Source: an uncultured Pseudomonadota bacterium (lineage in GTDB: Bacteria > Pseudomonadota > Alphaproteobacteria > RF32 > CAG-239). Taken from it: a stretch of 40,286 nucleotides of DNA. The DNA lies in contig CADBEI010000006.1 in the NCBI GenBank assembly GCA_902793695.1, forward strand, positions 38,978 through 79,263, written 5' to 3'. Shown piece after piece: positions 16,697 through 25,517 of the stretch (the first letter of the stretch is position 1; each line of letters opens with the position of its first letter). The position numbers were made by a program, and so were the translations under genes. The notes under the pieces are model-generated. The model had not been told where the DNA came from. It did no database searches and saw nothing but the letters and a program-made list of their open reading frames with translations.

Positions 16697-17752
16697 TTAT
16701 AACACCTTGCATATCTCGGTTAACAACGTTATCAGCATAAAACGCTTATCCATATTTACGCCTGCACAATCACTAAATCCCTGTTGTGTTTTTTGCCAAC
16801 ATTGATAAAGCGCCTCTATATCTTTACACTCATTGACGTGTTCTTTTAAAAATCGCAAAATCAAGCCCTGCAACACATTGAATTTTTCGGTGTCTTTGGC
16901 AACTTCCGCCGTAAAATCAAGCATTTTACTCATGGAATATCTGTTGCCGGCACACAAAATTGCACACATTTCTTCGTAAATACTTACCGCATCGACATCG
17001 GCATATAAAATTGCCTTACCGATACTGCCGTCGCTCATTTCCGTCAGTTTCTGTACCATAGCCGAACTTAACTCCGGACGATAGCGTCTGAGCAGACTGG
17101 CGACTGTGGTGTTATCCAATGTGTGTATCGGCAGACGAGCACAACGCGAGCGTATAGTCGGCAACAAACTTCCTGTATTGTGGCTGATAAGCAATAAAAT
17201 TGTGCGTGCCGGCGGTTCTTCCAATATTTTGAGTAGTGCATTTGCCGCATTCTTATTCATATCATCGGCGCTGTCTATAATAACCACGCGCCAACCGTCA
17301 TTAAATGAGGTTTTAGCCAGAAACTCATTAACTTTACGCACGTCGTCCACTCTGATGAAAGCCGAGCGTTTATATGTTGCCAATTCGGCCTCATCCGGCG
17401 CCTCTCCGTGCTTAATGGCGCTGATAATCTTCTTTTTATCGGTCTCGGTAAAATCGCGCTCAATCACCATTAAATCCGGATGCGAACCATTGGCAACCTG
17501 TTGAAAAATCGTCGAATTTTCCGATATATTAAGTGAAGTATATTCTTGCTTTTTTTTATCATCGGCCGCCAGCAAAAAACGAGCAATTTTATACGCCAAA
17601 GTTGCCTTACCCACGCCTTGTGGCGCGTTTAAGATAAAAGCGTGGTGCAGAGTATCGGTTTTATAGGCACGCAAAAAAAGTTCCTGAGCCTCATCCTGTC
17701 CCAGTAAAAAGTTATTGTTACGCGGTGTTATATACTGTTCTTCTTCCGCCAT
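16697..17752 (-). CDS. holB: DNA polymerase III delta' subunit
   Basis: This 351-residue AAA+ clamp-loader subunit has a P-loop-like NAPQGVGKATLAYK near residues 43-57, a sensor region with D-D-M-N-K-N-A-A-N-A-L-L-K-I-L-E-E-P-P typical of delta', and the IRSRC arginine-finger-type motif near residue 208. I do not see the usual zinc-binding cysteines between the P-loop and the DDVR motif. It helps load the sliding clamp. ATG 17752 shares one base with the tmk stop codon (TGATG), making it translationally coupled; TTG 17755 is a weaker alternative. Confidence 0.93.
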   Translation of the reverse strand: MAEEEQYITPRNNNFLLGQDEAQELFLRAYKTDTLHHAFILNAPQGVGKATLAYKIARFLLAADDKKKQEYTSLNISENSTIFQQVANGSHPDLMVIERDFTETDKKKIISAIKHGEAPDEAELATYKRSAFIRVDDVRKVNEFLAKTSFNDGWRVVIIDSADDMNKNAANALLKILEEPPARTILLLISHNTGSLLPTIRSRCARLPIHTLDNTTVASLLRRYRPELSSAMVQKLTEMSDGSIGKAILYADVDAVSIYEEMCAILCAGNRYSMSKMLDFTAEVAKDTEKFNVLQGLILRFLKEHVNECKDIEALYQCWQKTQQGFSDCAGVNMDKRFMLITLLTEICKVL

Positions 17753-18396
17753 CAAACACCTAATCTTTCCTCAACAATCCGCAAAATTTGTCGGTGTACC
17801 GTTTCAATATCGGCATCGGCATTAATGACGACACATCGTTCCGGCTCTCGCGCGGCAATTTCTAAAAAACCGCGCCGTAAATTTTGATGAAACTCCATCT
17901 GTCTACTCTCAAAACGCAGTTCTTTAACTTCCATGGTTTCGGCCTTGGCAAACGAACGCCGCATTCCCACTTCGGGCTCAATATCCAAAATAATTGTCAA
18001 ATCCGGCTTAAAATCTCCGGCTACAATTTTATATAAACCGTTGAGTACGGAAATATCCACCCGTTTATCGTAACCGTAATATTGATACGCTTCGGTAGAA
18101 TCCGCATAACGGTCGGAAATTACCCATTTATCCGCTTTAAGTGCCGGCCACACCACCTTATTTAAGTGATTACGCCGATCGGCATAATACAACAGACATT
18201 CACTTATGGCATCGAATTTATCTTTATCACCGGTTACCAAAAGCTGTCGCAAGACCTGCCCTTCGGGCGTTCCCCCCGGTTCTTTGGTCAACACCGGCAT
18301 AATCCCTTTGCTTTGTAAATATTCGGCTAAAAGCTTTACTTGCGTTGATTTACCGCAACCGTCTCCGCCTTCAAACGTAATGAAACGTCCGCTCAT
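17752..18396 (-). CDS. tmk: Thymidylate kinase
   Basis: This 214-residue enzyme phosphorylates dTMP to dTDP. The P-loop EGGDGCGKST lies at residues 9-18, the dTMP-binding EPGGTPEGQ at 39-47, and the DRYADSTEAYQ motif near residue 95. The lid region has E-x-R-F-E-S-R. Overlaps of one base on both sides (with the carboxypeptidase and holB genes, both by TAATG/TGATG) show a tightly coupled operon. Confidence 0.96.
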   Translation of the reverse strand: MSGRFITFEGGDGCGKSTQVKLLAEYLQSKGIMPVLTKEPGGTPEGQVLRQLLVTGDKDKFDAISECLLYYADRRNHLNKVVWPALKADKWVISDRYADSTEAYQYYGYDKRVDISVLNGLYKIVAGDFKPDLTIILDIEPEVGMRRSFAKAETMEVKELRFESRQMEFHQNLRRGFLEIAAREPERCVVINADADIETVHRQILRIVEERLGV

Positions 18397-19541
18397 TACT
18401 TGGCTCCGAACAAAAAGTATTTAACATTGGTCCAAAATCTGCCCCAAAGCCCGACTTTTTGCACATCTGCGGCCGCAACCAACGGTACTTCCAACGCACT
18501 TTGCCCTTCGGCTTCAATTTTCAAAATGCCGATTTTATCGCCGGCACTGATTGGTGCTTTAATCGGCTCATCAAATTCGGCCGAGGCCTTCATATTGTCT
18601 TTTTGACTGGCATGAACGGTTTTAATCACATCGTCTTCAACCGTTAAATCAACTGTTTTATCTTTGCCGTACCAAACTTTGGCCGTTGCCACGCTTTGTC
18701 CTTTTTCAAACAGTTTAAGGTTGGTAAATTCACGGAAGCCCCAACTCATCAAACGCTCGCTTTCTTCCGAACGCTCTTTATTGCTGTTCATACCACTCAT
18801 AACTTCAATCAAACGTCTGTCTTCCTTGGTTGCCGAAGCCGCCAGACAAAATCCGGCTTCTTCCGTATGTCCGGTTTTTAAGCCGTCGGCACCGCTCATG
18901 GTATATAACAGCGGATTGCGATTGCCCTGTTTGATATTGTTGTAAACAAACTCTTTTTCTTTGAAATAATGGTATAAATCCGGAAATTCTTTAATTATAT
19001 GGCGCGATAATATTGCCAAATCCTCAACCGACATTCTCTGATCCGGATGCGGCAAACCGGTGGAATTGGCAAAACTGCTGTTCTTTAAGCCGATTTCCGT
19101 CGCGGTTTTATTCATCAATGCCGCAAAATCTTCCTCCGAGCCGGAAATATTTTCCGCCACCACAATACAAGCATCGTTACCCGATTGTATAACAATGCCT
19201 TTGATGATGTTTTCAACGCTGACGTTATCGCCGATGGATAAAAACATGGTAGAACCGCCAGTAGCCGCTCCGCCTTTGCGCCATGCGTTTTCACTCACGG
19301 AAAACGTATCGTCCAGTTTGATACTGCCGTCTTTGATTTTGCTCATCAAAATATAAACCGTCATCAATTTACTCATAGAAGCAGGCGGTACCGGCTCCTC
19401 AATATTTTTTTCAAACAGATATTCGCCGGTATCATAATCCATCAAAATCGCATTACGCGCCGCCGTTTCAAAAGCATTTGCCTCAAATCCGCACAGCAAA
19501 GCCGCTGTCAAAATTCCCAAACCATATTTATTTACTTTCAT
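18396..19541 (-). CDS. dac: D-alanyl-D-alanine carboxypeptidase (S11, PBP5/6-like)
   Basis: The protein has 381 residues with a signal peptide ending near FEANA (residue 23). All three penicillin-binding motifs are present: SxxK at S55-K58 (SMSK), SGN at 120-122 and KTG at 222-224. The C-terminal PBP5-like domain follows (about 270-350), and the extreme C-terminus (LWGRFWTNVKYFLFG) is amphipathic and suits attachment to the membrane surface. It removes the terminal D-Ala of peptidoglycan pentapeptides. It follows rlpA after 8 bases and overlaps tmk by one base. Confidence 0.95.
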   Translation of the reverse strand: MKVNKYGLGILTAALLCGFEANAFETAARNAILMDYDTGEYLFEKNIEEPVPPASMSKLMTVYILMSKIKDGSIKLDDTFSVSENAWRKGGAATGGSTMFLSIGDNVSVENIIKGIVIQSGNDACIVVAENISGSEEDFAALMNKTATEIGLKNSSFANSTGLPHPDQRMSVEDLAILSRHIIKEFPDLYHYFKEKEFVYNNIKQGNRNPLLYTMSGADGLKTGHTEEAGFCLAASATKEDRRLIEVMSGMNSNKERSEESERLMSWGFREFTNLKLFEKGQSVATAKVWYGKDKTVDLTVEDDVIKTVHASQKDNMKASAEFDEPIKAPISAGDKIGILKIEAEGQSALEVPLVAAADVQKVGLWGRFWTNVKYFLFGAK

Positions 19542-19549
19542 AATCTCTC

Positions 19550-20674
19550 CTATTTTTGTTCTATAACCGTGTCTTTAAAACCATAATATTTAATTTTTGC
19601 TTGCGCCACTTGAGCTTCTTCCCGTCGGCTGTACGGTCCCATTGATACGCGATAGTATTTAGCACCGTCTTTAGTGTATGGCACAATGTGTCCGCTACCG
19701 TATTCTTTCAAGCGTACGAGTTGTTGATGTGCCAACGCATAGTTGCTGAACGCGCCGGTATGAATATAATAATACCCTTTAAGATATTGGTATGTATTGG
19801 AGGTTGAAGCCTTGGTGTTTTCCTTTTTCGGATTAGCCGCCGCCGTACCGTAAATTCCCTTATTTTCTGCGGTTTTAACTTCTGCCGGATTAATTATACC
19901 GATAGAGCCGGATTTAGTCTCGCCGTCAGCTGAAGCGGCACTGCCGTACACTACGGGTTCTGCCGTTTCTCCGGTAGGCTTATATGTTCCGGTTGCTACT
20001 TTTTTACCACCGGATTCGGCATATATTGCCGCCTCATCGGCTTTTTGTACTTCGGCCGAAATTTTACGCCGTTCTTCCGACGACTCATACAACGAATGAG
20101 CCGGCTCCTGCACGATATCCGGAGCGGCGGTACTCACTTTACCGGTCAACATAGCCTCTTTAAGCTCTTTACTTTCTTTGGCCATAATTTCCACCCGTAC
20201 TCTGGTTGTGCCATGCCCCATATATCCGAGCAGTTGCGCTCCGCGTTTGGATAAATCGATAATCCGGTCTTTAACATATGGTCCGCGGTCGTTTACCCGC
20301 AAAACCACTGAACGTCCGTTCTGCAAATTGGTCACTTTTACGATACTCGGTAACGGCAATGTCCGATGCGCCGCCGTCAGCGTATTCATATTATAACGCT
20401 CGCCATTGGCGGTCTTCTTGCCGTTAAAATCCTCGCCGTACCACGAAGCCATGCCTTCTTCTTTGTAATTATAATCTTCTTTCGGATAATACCAACGACC
20501 GGCTACTTTATACGGATTACCCACCTTATAAATCCCGCCGTAGTCTTTGATTATGCGCGCTTGAGCTTCCGGCGACATCCCCGAAAGTTCCGGAGTTCCG
20601 GTAGTACATGAACTCAACAGCGACATAATACCGCAAAGCAATAAAATATGTTTCAATAAATGTTTCGTATTCAT
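19550..20674 (-). CDS. rlpA: RlpA-like septal lytic transglycosylase lipoprotein with SPOR domain
   Basis: The protein has 374 residues. The signal peptide ends in a lipobox LSSC with the lipidated cysteine at residue 23. The double-psi beta-barrel lies at about 75-165, with EGMASWYGEDFNGKKTANGE and the conserved VNDRGPY. A low-complexity Lys/Ala/Thr linker follows (about 180-290), then a C-terminal SPOR domain (about 298-374) with YYIHTGAFSNYALA and YRVSMGPY. SPOR domains bind denuded glycan at the septum. The start at 20674 is preferred over TTG 20692: it removes a short polar extension in front of the signal peptide. It heads the group rlpA, dac, tmk, holB, tatD. Confidence 0.93.
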   Translation of the reverse strand: MNTKHLLKHILLLCGIMSLLSSCTTGTPELSGMSPEAQARIIKDYGGIYKVGNPYKVAGRWYYPKEDYNYKEEGMASWYGEDFNGKKTANGERYNMNTLTAAHRTLPLPSIVKVTNLQNGRSVVLRVNDRGPYVKDRIIDLSKRGAQLLGYMGHGTTRVRVEIMAKESKELKEAMLTGKVSTAAPDIVQEPAHSLYESSEERRKISAEVQKADEAAIYAESGGKKVATGTYKPTGETAEPVVYGSAASADGETKSGSIGIINPAEVKTAENKGIYGTAAANPKKENTKASTSNTYQYLKGYYYIHTGAFSNYALAHQQLVRLKEYGSGHIVPYTKDGAKYYRVSMGPYSRREEAQVAQAKIKYYGFKDTVIEQK

Positions 20675-20741
20675 CTCATATCCAACAATCAAATTTCATT
20701 CAGCCCCGACGGGCTTAATTTTCTTCAAACATAATTATTGT

Positions 20742-22037
20742 TTATTTATTCCGCACTTTTTTGCTCGGAACCGGAACCTTAAAACCATGACCGGCATCAT
20801 AATTTTGAATTTTGTTCAAAAGACGATAATCCGGATATCCGTCTTCCGGCAAACGGGCTTTATGCTGCAAAAATTTTACACATTCGCGGGTTTGTGGCCC
20901 CAAACGTCCGTCTTCTTTAATTTTTTTGGAAGATACTTTGTTATAGAACTTCTGAATTTGCAGAATTTCATCACTGTTCATGGTATATTGTTGCTCGGCC
21001 GTCAACGGTGTCCATTTTTTATTGCTGTCGGCAATATAATCAGCCAACGTCACAACCGCAATTGCATAATTATCGGAACGATTCCATATCATCACCCGAT
21101 TAAAGTTGGAAAATACCATATAAGCCGGACCTTTGCGCCCGTCAGGCAAAATTATTGCCCCTTTCATATCGTCATCATAAGGCAACTTGTCGCCGGCATA
21201 AGTGGTAACCCCCAATTTTTTCCATTCGCTGATTTTCTTGGTATTTTTGCGTCCGGTATTTTTCAAATCGAAATCCCACGGCAACTGAATCCGCATTCCC
21301 CACGGCTCATCGTGCTTCCACCCAAGTTTGGTCAGATAGTTCTCGGCTGAAGCCATAGCATCAGGGAAAGAGTTCCAAATATCAGGCACTTTATCGCCGT
21401 CATAGTCAACCGCATAATTGTTATAGGTTGAAGGCATAAACTGGAAATGCCCCATTGCACCGGCCCACGAACCCAGCATTTTATCTTCGCTTAAATTGGT
21501 TTTATCCATTATTTTCAACACATTATACAATTCTGATTTAAAAAATTCGGAACGGCGATTTTTATAACTCAAATTGGTCAAACTATCAATAAGATTATGC
21601 TTGCCTTTGTTTTGCCCGAAATTGGTTTCAACCCCCCAAAACGCCACGATATAATTGAGCGGAACATTATATTCTTCCTCCATTTTGGCGTATTTTTTCT
21701 TGATGTCTTTATAGTGTTTGCGCCCCTGTTCAACCCGTTGTTTATTGACCAAGCGATTAACATAAGTACAGGTTGTCAACACAAATTCGGCCTGTTTTTT
21801 ATCCTGCTTAACCACATCCGGCGCTTTATGGTAATAATTTTTACCCTTATAGGCTTTATCCAGAGTTTTCTGTGAAATTCCTTTTGCCAACATTTCCCGT
21901 TGTAAATTTTGTATGTATGTATTCCATTCTTCCGGAGGTTGCGTTGTATCTTGCGGTGTCGCCGCACAAGCCGGTGTACTTATAATTGCGCAAAACAAAA
22001 CAAAAACGTAAAATATGTGGTAAAAAGTTTTTCTCAT
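20742..22037 (-). CDS. Lytic murein transglycosylase (MltB-like) with peptidoglycan-binding domain
   Basis: The protein has 431 residues with a signal peptide ending in ACAA (about residue 26). The SLT_2/MltB domain carries the catalytic glutamate E137 in FWGVETNFG, and GAMGHFQFMPSTY near residue 195 is the typical substrate-groove motif. A C-terminal PG_binding_1 domain lies at about 360-415 (G-R-L-G-P-Q-T-R-E-C). It cleaves glycan strands with anhydromuramic acid formation. GAGGAGC precedes the ATG. The cysteine in TPACAA could make it a lipoprotein, but the box is not ideal. Confidence 0.93.
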   Translation of the reverse strand: MRKTFYHIFYVFVLFCAIISTPACAATPQDTTQPPEEWNTYIQNLQREMLAKGISQKTLDKAYKGKNYYHKAPDVVKQDKKQAEFVLTTCTYVNRLVNKQRVEQGRKHYKDIKKKYAKMEEEYNVPLNYIVAFWGVETNFGQNKGKHNLIDSLTNLSYKNRRSEFFKSELYNVLKIMDKTNLSEDKMLGSWAGAMGHFQFMPSTYNNYAVDYDGDKVPDIWNSFPDAMASAENYLTKLGWKHDEPWGMRIQLPWDFDLKNTGRKNTKKISEWKKLGVTTYAGDKLPYDDDMKGAIILPDGRKGPAYMVFSNFNRVMIWNRSDNYAIAVVTLADYIADSNKKWTPLTAEQQYTMNSDEILQIQKFYNKVSSKKIKEDGRLGPQTRECVKFLQHKARLPEDGYPDYRLLNKIQNYDAGHGFKVPVPSKKVRNK

Positions 22038-22106
22038 AAGCTCCTCTTTATTTCTAAACGATCATTTTAAGGCAAATAAATTTTAAAGCTATTAAAACCA
22101 CATAAT

Positions 22107-22137
22107 TATCCCCTGTTATATTGCACACAGGGGATAA
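22107..22137. terminator. Hairpin terminator
   Basis: A perfect 11-bp stem TTATCCCCTGT with ACAGGGGATAA (22107-22117 with 22127-22137). It follows the 22161-22814 minus-strand gene and precedes mltB. The better T-tract is on the plus strand (AATTTTTGTTTT), but the position suits the minus-strand gene. Confidence 0.65.
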
Positions 22138-22160
22138 AATTTTTGTTTTATGAAAACCGA

Positions 22161-22814
22161 TTATAAATTATTTTGCAATGTGTCGGCCATAATTTTATTG
22201 GCAAGCGAATCTTTAAACATACTTGATGAACCATCAACCGTGTCTTTTTCGGCACTGTCGGTTGATAAGATATTCTCTTTAACCGATTTTGCCGTCTTCT
22301 TTTCCGGTATAGTTTTTTTGATGGTTTTAGTTTTTGGTAATATAAGCTTGGCCGCATGTTTACCAATATGTTTATTCAGATTTTCATTACCGACAACCAC
22401 TACATTATATCCGTCCAAAAACAGCCCGCAAGCACCATCTTTTGCCAAAATTGCATTATTAGCATCAACCTGCACATAACATTCTTCGGTATTGTCATTC
22501 AGATACGCACGCCGCGTTTTAAGCAACGATACATCTTCTTCATATTTGCTTCCGACAACACCGCGCGTTGTCACCCATCTGTCTTTCAAGCGATTACCCT
22601 CGCCGTCATATATCGGAATATCCACTTGTGAAAGCGTAACTTTAGCACCGTAATAATCCTTTGTTTCCACCGGAGTCGGATCCAATAAACCTTCTCGTGC
22701 GCCGTCTTCATAATTACCTTTATATGTCTTGCCGCAACCGGTCGGCAACATCATCATTGTCGCAAACATTACCGAGCCGAACGCTTGTTTAAAATGTTTT
22801 TCCTTAAATGTCAT
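22161..22814 (-). CDS. Lipoprotein of unknown function
   Basis: The protein has 217 residues. A signal peptide ends in a lipobox-like LPTGC with the cysteine at residue 27. The mature part to about residue 145 has several strands and three cysteines (EECYVQVD, DGACGLF). The C-terminal 70 residues are Lys/Thr/Ser-rich and probably unstructured. ATG 22814 is preferred over 22832 because AGAGG lies eight bases before it. I do not recognise the family. It is probably a periplasm-facing lipoprotein; it stands alone in front of a hairpin terminator. Confidence 0.75.
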   Translation of the reverse strand: MTFKEKHFKQAFGSVMFATMMMLPTGCGKTYKGNYEDGAREGLLDPTPVETKDYYGAKVTLSQVDIPIYDGEGNRLKDRWVTTRGVVGSKYEEDVSLLKTRRAYLNDNTEECYVQVDANNAILAKDGACGLFLDGYNVVVVGNENLNKHIGKHAAKLILPKTKTIKKTIPEKKTAKSVKENILSTDSAEKDTVDGSSSMFKDSLANKIMADTLQNNL

Positions 22815-22954
22815 TTTTAACCTCTTTTCCATATTGTCTAAAATATAACACCCTCTCCCGATTTTGTCAATATTATTTTCAAAAATATTGTATAAGCCCG
22901 TAAAAATAATTGCATCATAATTTATAACGGTTAATATACAAGGTCATAAAAAGG

Positions 22955-24196
22955 ATGGATAATATGCTTAATATTCTATGGACTTCGTTTTTCTTAATCA
23001 GTTTTATTGCCGCCGCCGTGCAGAGTTTTTGGTTTGGCAACAGCGGTATTTGGAGTGAAATCAGTAATCAGCTTTTTGCCGCCGCTACCAATGCTTTTCA
23101 ACTTTCGCTTAATCTGACCGGTATGCTTTGTTTATGGTTAGGATTGTTGAAAATCGCCGAAAAATCAGGTTTAACCGAGTTGTTAGCTAAGGCTTTGCGC
23201 CCGCTGTTTAAGGTAATTATGCCGGAGGTACCGACCGACAGTCCGGCCATCGGCTCTATTGTGATGAATATGGCCGCCAACATTTTAGGACTGGATAATG
23301 CGGCAACGCCGATGGGATTGAAGGCTATGGAACAGTTGCAAACACACAATAAAAAGAAAGATACAGCTTCAAACGCCGAAATTATGTTTATTGTGATTAA
23401 TGCCTCGGCAATTACGGTTTTGCCGATTTCCATTTTAATGTATCGGCATTTGCAAGGCTCTGTCAATCCGAGTGCGGTATTTGTACCGATTCTGTTGGCA
23501 ACCTCCTGTTCTACCGTTGCCGGATTTTTGGCGGTCGCCTTTACGCAAAAGCTCAAAATTTTCAACCGCACCGTATTGGCTTATTTAGTCGGGCTGATGG
23601 CGCTTGTCGGCGGCATGTGTGCTTATTTTTATCATTTGTCGCCCGAAGCTCGATTGCAATATTCGGAAACTTGCGGTAATGCTTTAATTTTATTCTTTAT
23701 CTTCTTGTTTTTGCTTGTGGGTTTTATAAAAAAACTCAATCTTTATGAAACTTTTATTGAAGGTGCCAAAGAAGGTTTCCAAATTGCCGTGCAAATTATC
23801 CCGTATCTGGTGGCAATGCTGACGGCAATTGCCGTTTTACGCTACTCCGGCGTATTGGACGGCATTGTTTGGTGTTTTAGCCAATTATTTGAATTTATCG
23901 GGGTTGATACCGGCTTTATTCCGGCTTTACCGACCGCATTGATGAAACCTCTTTCCGGTAACGGTGCTCGTGCCATGATGCTTGAAACTATGCAAAATTA
24001 CGGCGCCGACAGTTTTCCGGCATTTGTGTCATCGGTAATGCAGGGTTCGACCGAAACCACATTATATGTAATTGCCCTTTATTTCGGTGCGGTAAAAATC
24101 GCCAAAACCCGCCATGCCGTACCGTGCGCTTTGTTTGCCGACTTTGTGGGAATTACGGCGGCGATTGTCTTTTCGTATTTGTTTTATGAGGGATAA
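22955..24196 (+). CDS. SpmA-SpmB-type nucleoside-recognition (Gate) membrane protein
   Basis: A 413-residue polytopic membrane protein, with two halves corresponding to SpmA and SpmB. The first has the signature NILGLDNAATPMGLKAM near residues 110-126; the second has a Gate domain with P-L-S-G-N-G-A-R-A-M near residue 331 and QGSTETTLYVIALYFG near 365-380. In Bacillus the two are separate spore-maturation proteins; fused forms occur in Gram-negatives that do not sporulate, and their transported substrate is unknown. A second in-frame ATG at 22964 has AAGGA eight bases before it and may be the true start. The dtd gene follows after three bases. Confidence 0.88.
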   Translation: MDNMLNILWTSFFLISFIAAAVQSFWFGNSGIWSEISNQLFAAATNAFQLSLNLTGMLCLWLGLLKIAEKSGLTELLAKALRPLFKVIMPEVPTDSPAIGSIVMNMAANILGLDNAATPMGLKAMEQLQTHNKKKDTASNAEIMFIVINASAITVLPISILMYRHLQGSVNPSAVFVPILLATSCSTVAGFLAVAFTQKLKIFNRTVLAYLVGLMALVGGMCAYFYHLSPEARLQYSETCGNALILFFIFLFLLVGFIKKLNLYETFIEGAKEGFQIAVQIIPYLVAMLTAIAVLRYSGVLDGIVWCFSQLFEFIGVDTGFIPALPTALMKPLSGNGARAMMLETMQNYGADSFPAFVSSVMQGSTETTLYVIALYFGAVKIAKTRHAVPCALFADFVGITAAIVFSYLFYEG

Positions 24197-24199
24197 ACC

Positions 24200-24637
24200 A
24201 TGAAAGTTTTGGTGCAAAAAGTATTATCGGCTTCGGTCACGGTGGAAAATAAGATTGTGTCGCAAATCGGCGACGGTTTTCTGCTGCTCGTCGGGATAGA
24301 AAAAGGTGATACGGCAGATAAAGCTGATTATTTAGCTAAAAAAATAGTAAATTTTCGTATTTTCAACGATGAAAATGATAAAATGAATTTATCACTTCAA
24401 GATGTCGGCGGCGAAATTTTAGCAGTATCGCAATTTACGTTGGCGGCGGATTTGAGCCGCGGCAACCGTCCGGGATTTGACTCGGCGGCCGCACCGCAAG
24501 AAGCCGAACCGTTGTATGAGTACTTTGTGCAAAAACTGCGTGAATATAATATTCCCGTACAAACCGGTATTTTTCAGGCCTATATGCAAGTTGCTCTCAT
24601 CAACGACGGCCCCTGCACATTTATTTTACAAAAATAA
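24200..24637 (+). CDS. dtd: D-aminoacyl-tRNA deacylase
   Basis: This 145-residue enzyme hydrolyses D-amino acids wrongly attached to tRNA. Both active-site motifs are seen: SQFTL at residues 77-81 and a Gly-cis-Pro-like NDGPCTF near residues 134-140, where most homologues have V in place of C. GNRPGF is also typical. The length is standard. It is close enough to the preceding SpmA-SpmB gene to be cotranscribed. Confidence 0.95.
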   Translation: MKVLVQKVLSASVTVENKIVSQIGDGFLLLVGIEKGDTADKADYLAKKIVNFRIFNDENDKMNLSLQDVGGEILAVSQFTLAADLSRGNRPGFDSAAAPQEAEPLYEYFVQKLREYNIPVQTGIFQAYMQVALINDGPCTFILQK

Positions 24638-24649
24638 TCTAAAATTTTC

Positions 24650-24679
24650 TTGACAATTTATACAAAAAAAGCGTAAACT
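24650..24679 (+). promoter_or_regulatory. Promoter of the 24723-25946 pair
   Basis: TTGACA (24650-24655), 18-base spacer, TAAACT (24674-24679). The predicted transcript starts near CAGTTTATCAATTATT (24685-24700), a stretch that recurs just behind the promoter of the 35687 gene. Confidence 0.6.
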
Positions 24680-24722
24680 GGTAACAGTTTATCAATTATT
24701 ATTTCAAAAAAATTATTTGCTT

Positions 24723-25493
24723 ATGATTCTAAATTACATTACCTGTTCGGGAACCAATGAGTTTACGGACATTGAGGACTTGGTGTCTATGATGAGAGAC
24801 TTTCCGCTCGGTGAAATCGGAGTTCAGGTTTCTGAAAAACAATCGCCGGCCGGAGGTGCACGAATCGAGTGGATAAAGGAGTTGACTTCTTATCTGCGCG
24901 ACCATCACATCTCCATCAATGCTGCACTCCACATCAACCGCAAGTGGGCGGAAGCACTCTGTCGCGGTGTCGTGATGCCGGAATTGCAAGAGCTTATCGA
25001 CCTGCAAGATGTTGACGGGCTGCCGCTTTTCAAGCGTTTACAGCTTAACTTCAAGCTGGGCCGTGATGATGTGAATGATGATTGCAACGAAACTCTGATT
25101 AAGTTGCAGCACCAAATCAAGCGCCGATTTATACTCTCTTGCAACGAGAGCAATGAGGCTTTGATTCATCAGCTTTATCTTGAAGGATTGCGTTTTGACT
25201 GCCTGTACGATTCATCATTCGGCGCCGGAATTGCACCCTCTTCTCGAAAGGCTCCTCTCTTTGCCGATATTCTGCAAGGGTACGCCGGTGGAATTACCCC
25301 CGAAACTGCCCCTTCGGAATTAAGCAGGATAGCTTATGCCGTAGACCATGCACCTTCTGTGGGTAATGTTTACATTGACGCCCAGAAAGGCTTGGAAGAC
25401 GAAAACTCGCACTTATCCCTTTATAAGTGCTACAGTTATCTCTCCAATGCAACCTATTGGTATAAGCGGTATCGCTATGTAAAAGGCTGTTAG
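24723..25493 (+). CDS. Unrecognised protein, possibly TrpF-like TIM barrel
   Basis: The protein has 256 residues and no signal peptide or membrane segment. Alternating strands and helices suggest a (beta/alpha)8 barrel. The C-terminal part YAGGITPETAPS (near residue 190) and VYIDAQKGLEDEN (near residue 220) resemble the phosphate-binding end of phosphoribosylanthranilate isomerase (GGLxPENV and DVSSGVE). No other trp gene is nearby and the N-terminal catalytic cysteine cannot be assigned, so this is a fold guess only. There is no Shine-Dalgarno; the leader reads ATTATTTGCTT directly before ATG. Codon use (AAG, CTG, CTC) differs from neighbours such as dtd. Confidence 0.7.
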   Translation: MILNYITCSGTNEFTDIEDLVSMMRDFPLGEIGVQVSEKQSPAGGARIEWIKELTSYLRDHHISINAALHINRKWAEALCRGVVMPELQELIDLQDVDGLPLFKRLQLNFKLGRDDVNDDCNETLIKLQHQIKRRFILSCNESNEALIHQLYLEGLRFDCLYDSSFGAGIAPSSRKAPLFADILQGYAGGITPETAPSELSRIAYAVDHAPSVGNVYIDAQKGLEDENSHLSLYKCYSYLSNATYWYKRYRYVKGC

Positions 25494-25517
25494 TTGAACC
25501 AAAAAAACATCAAAAAA

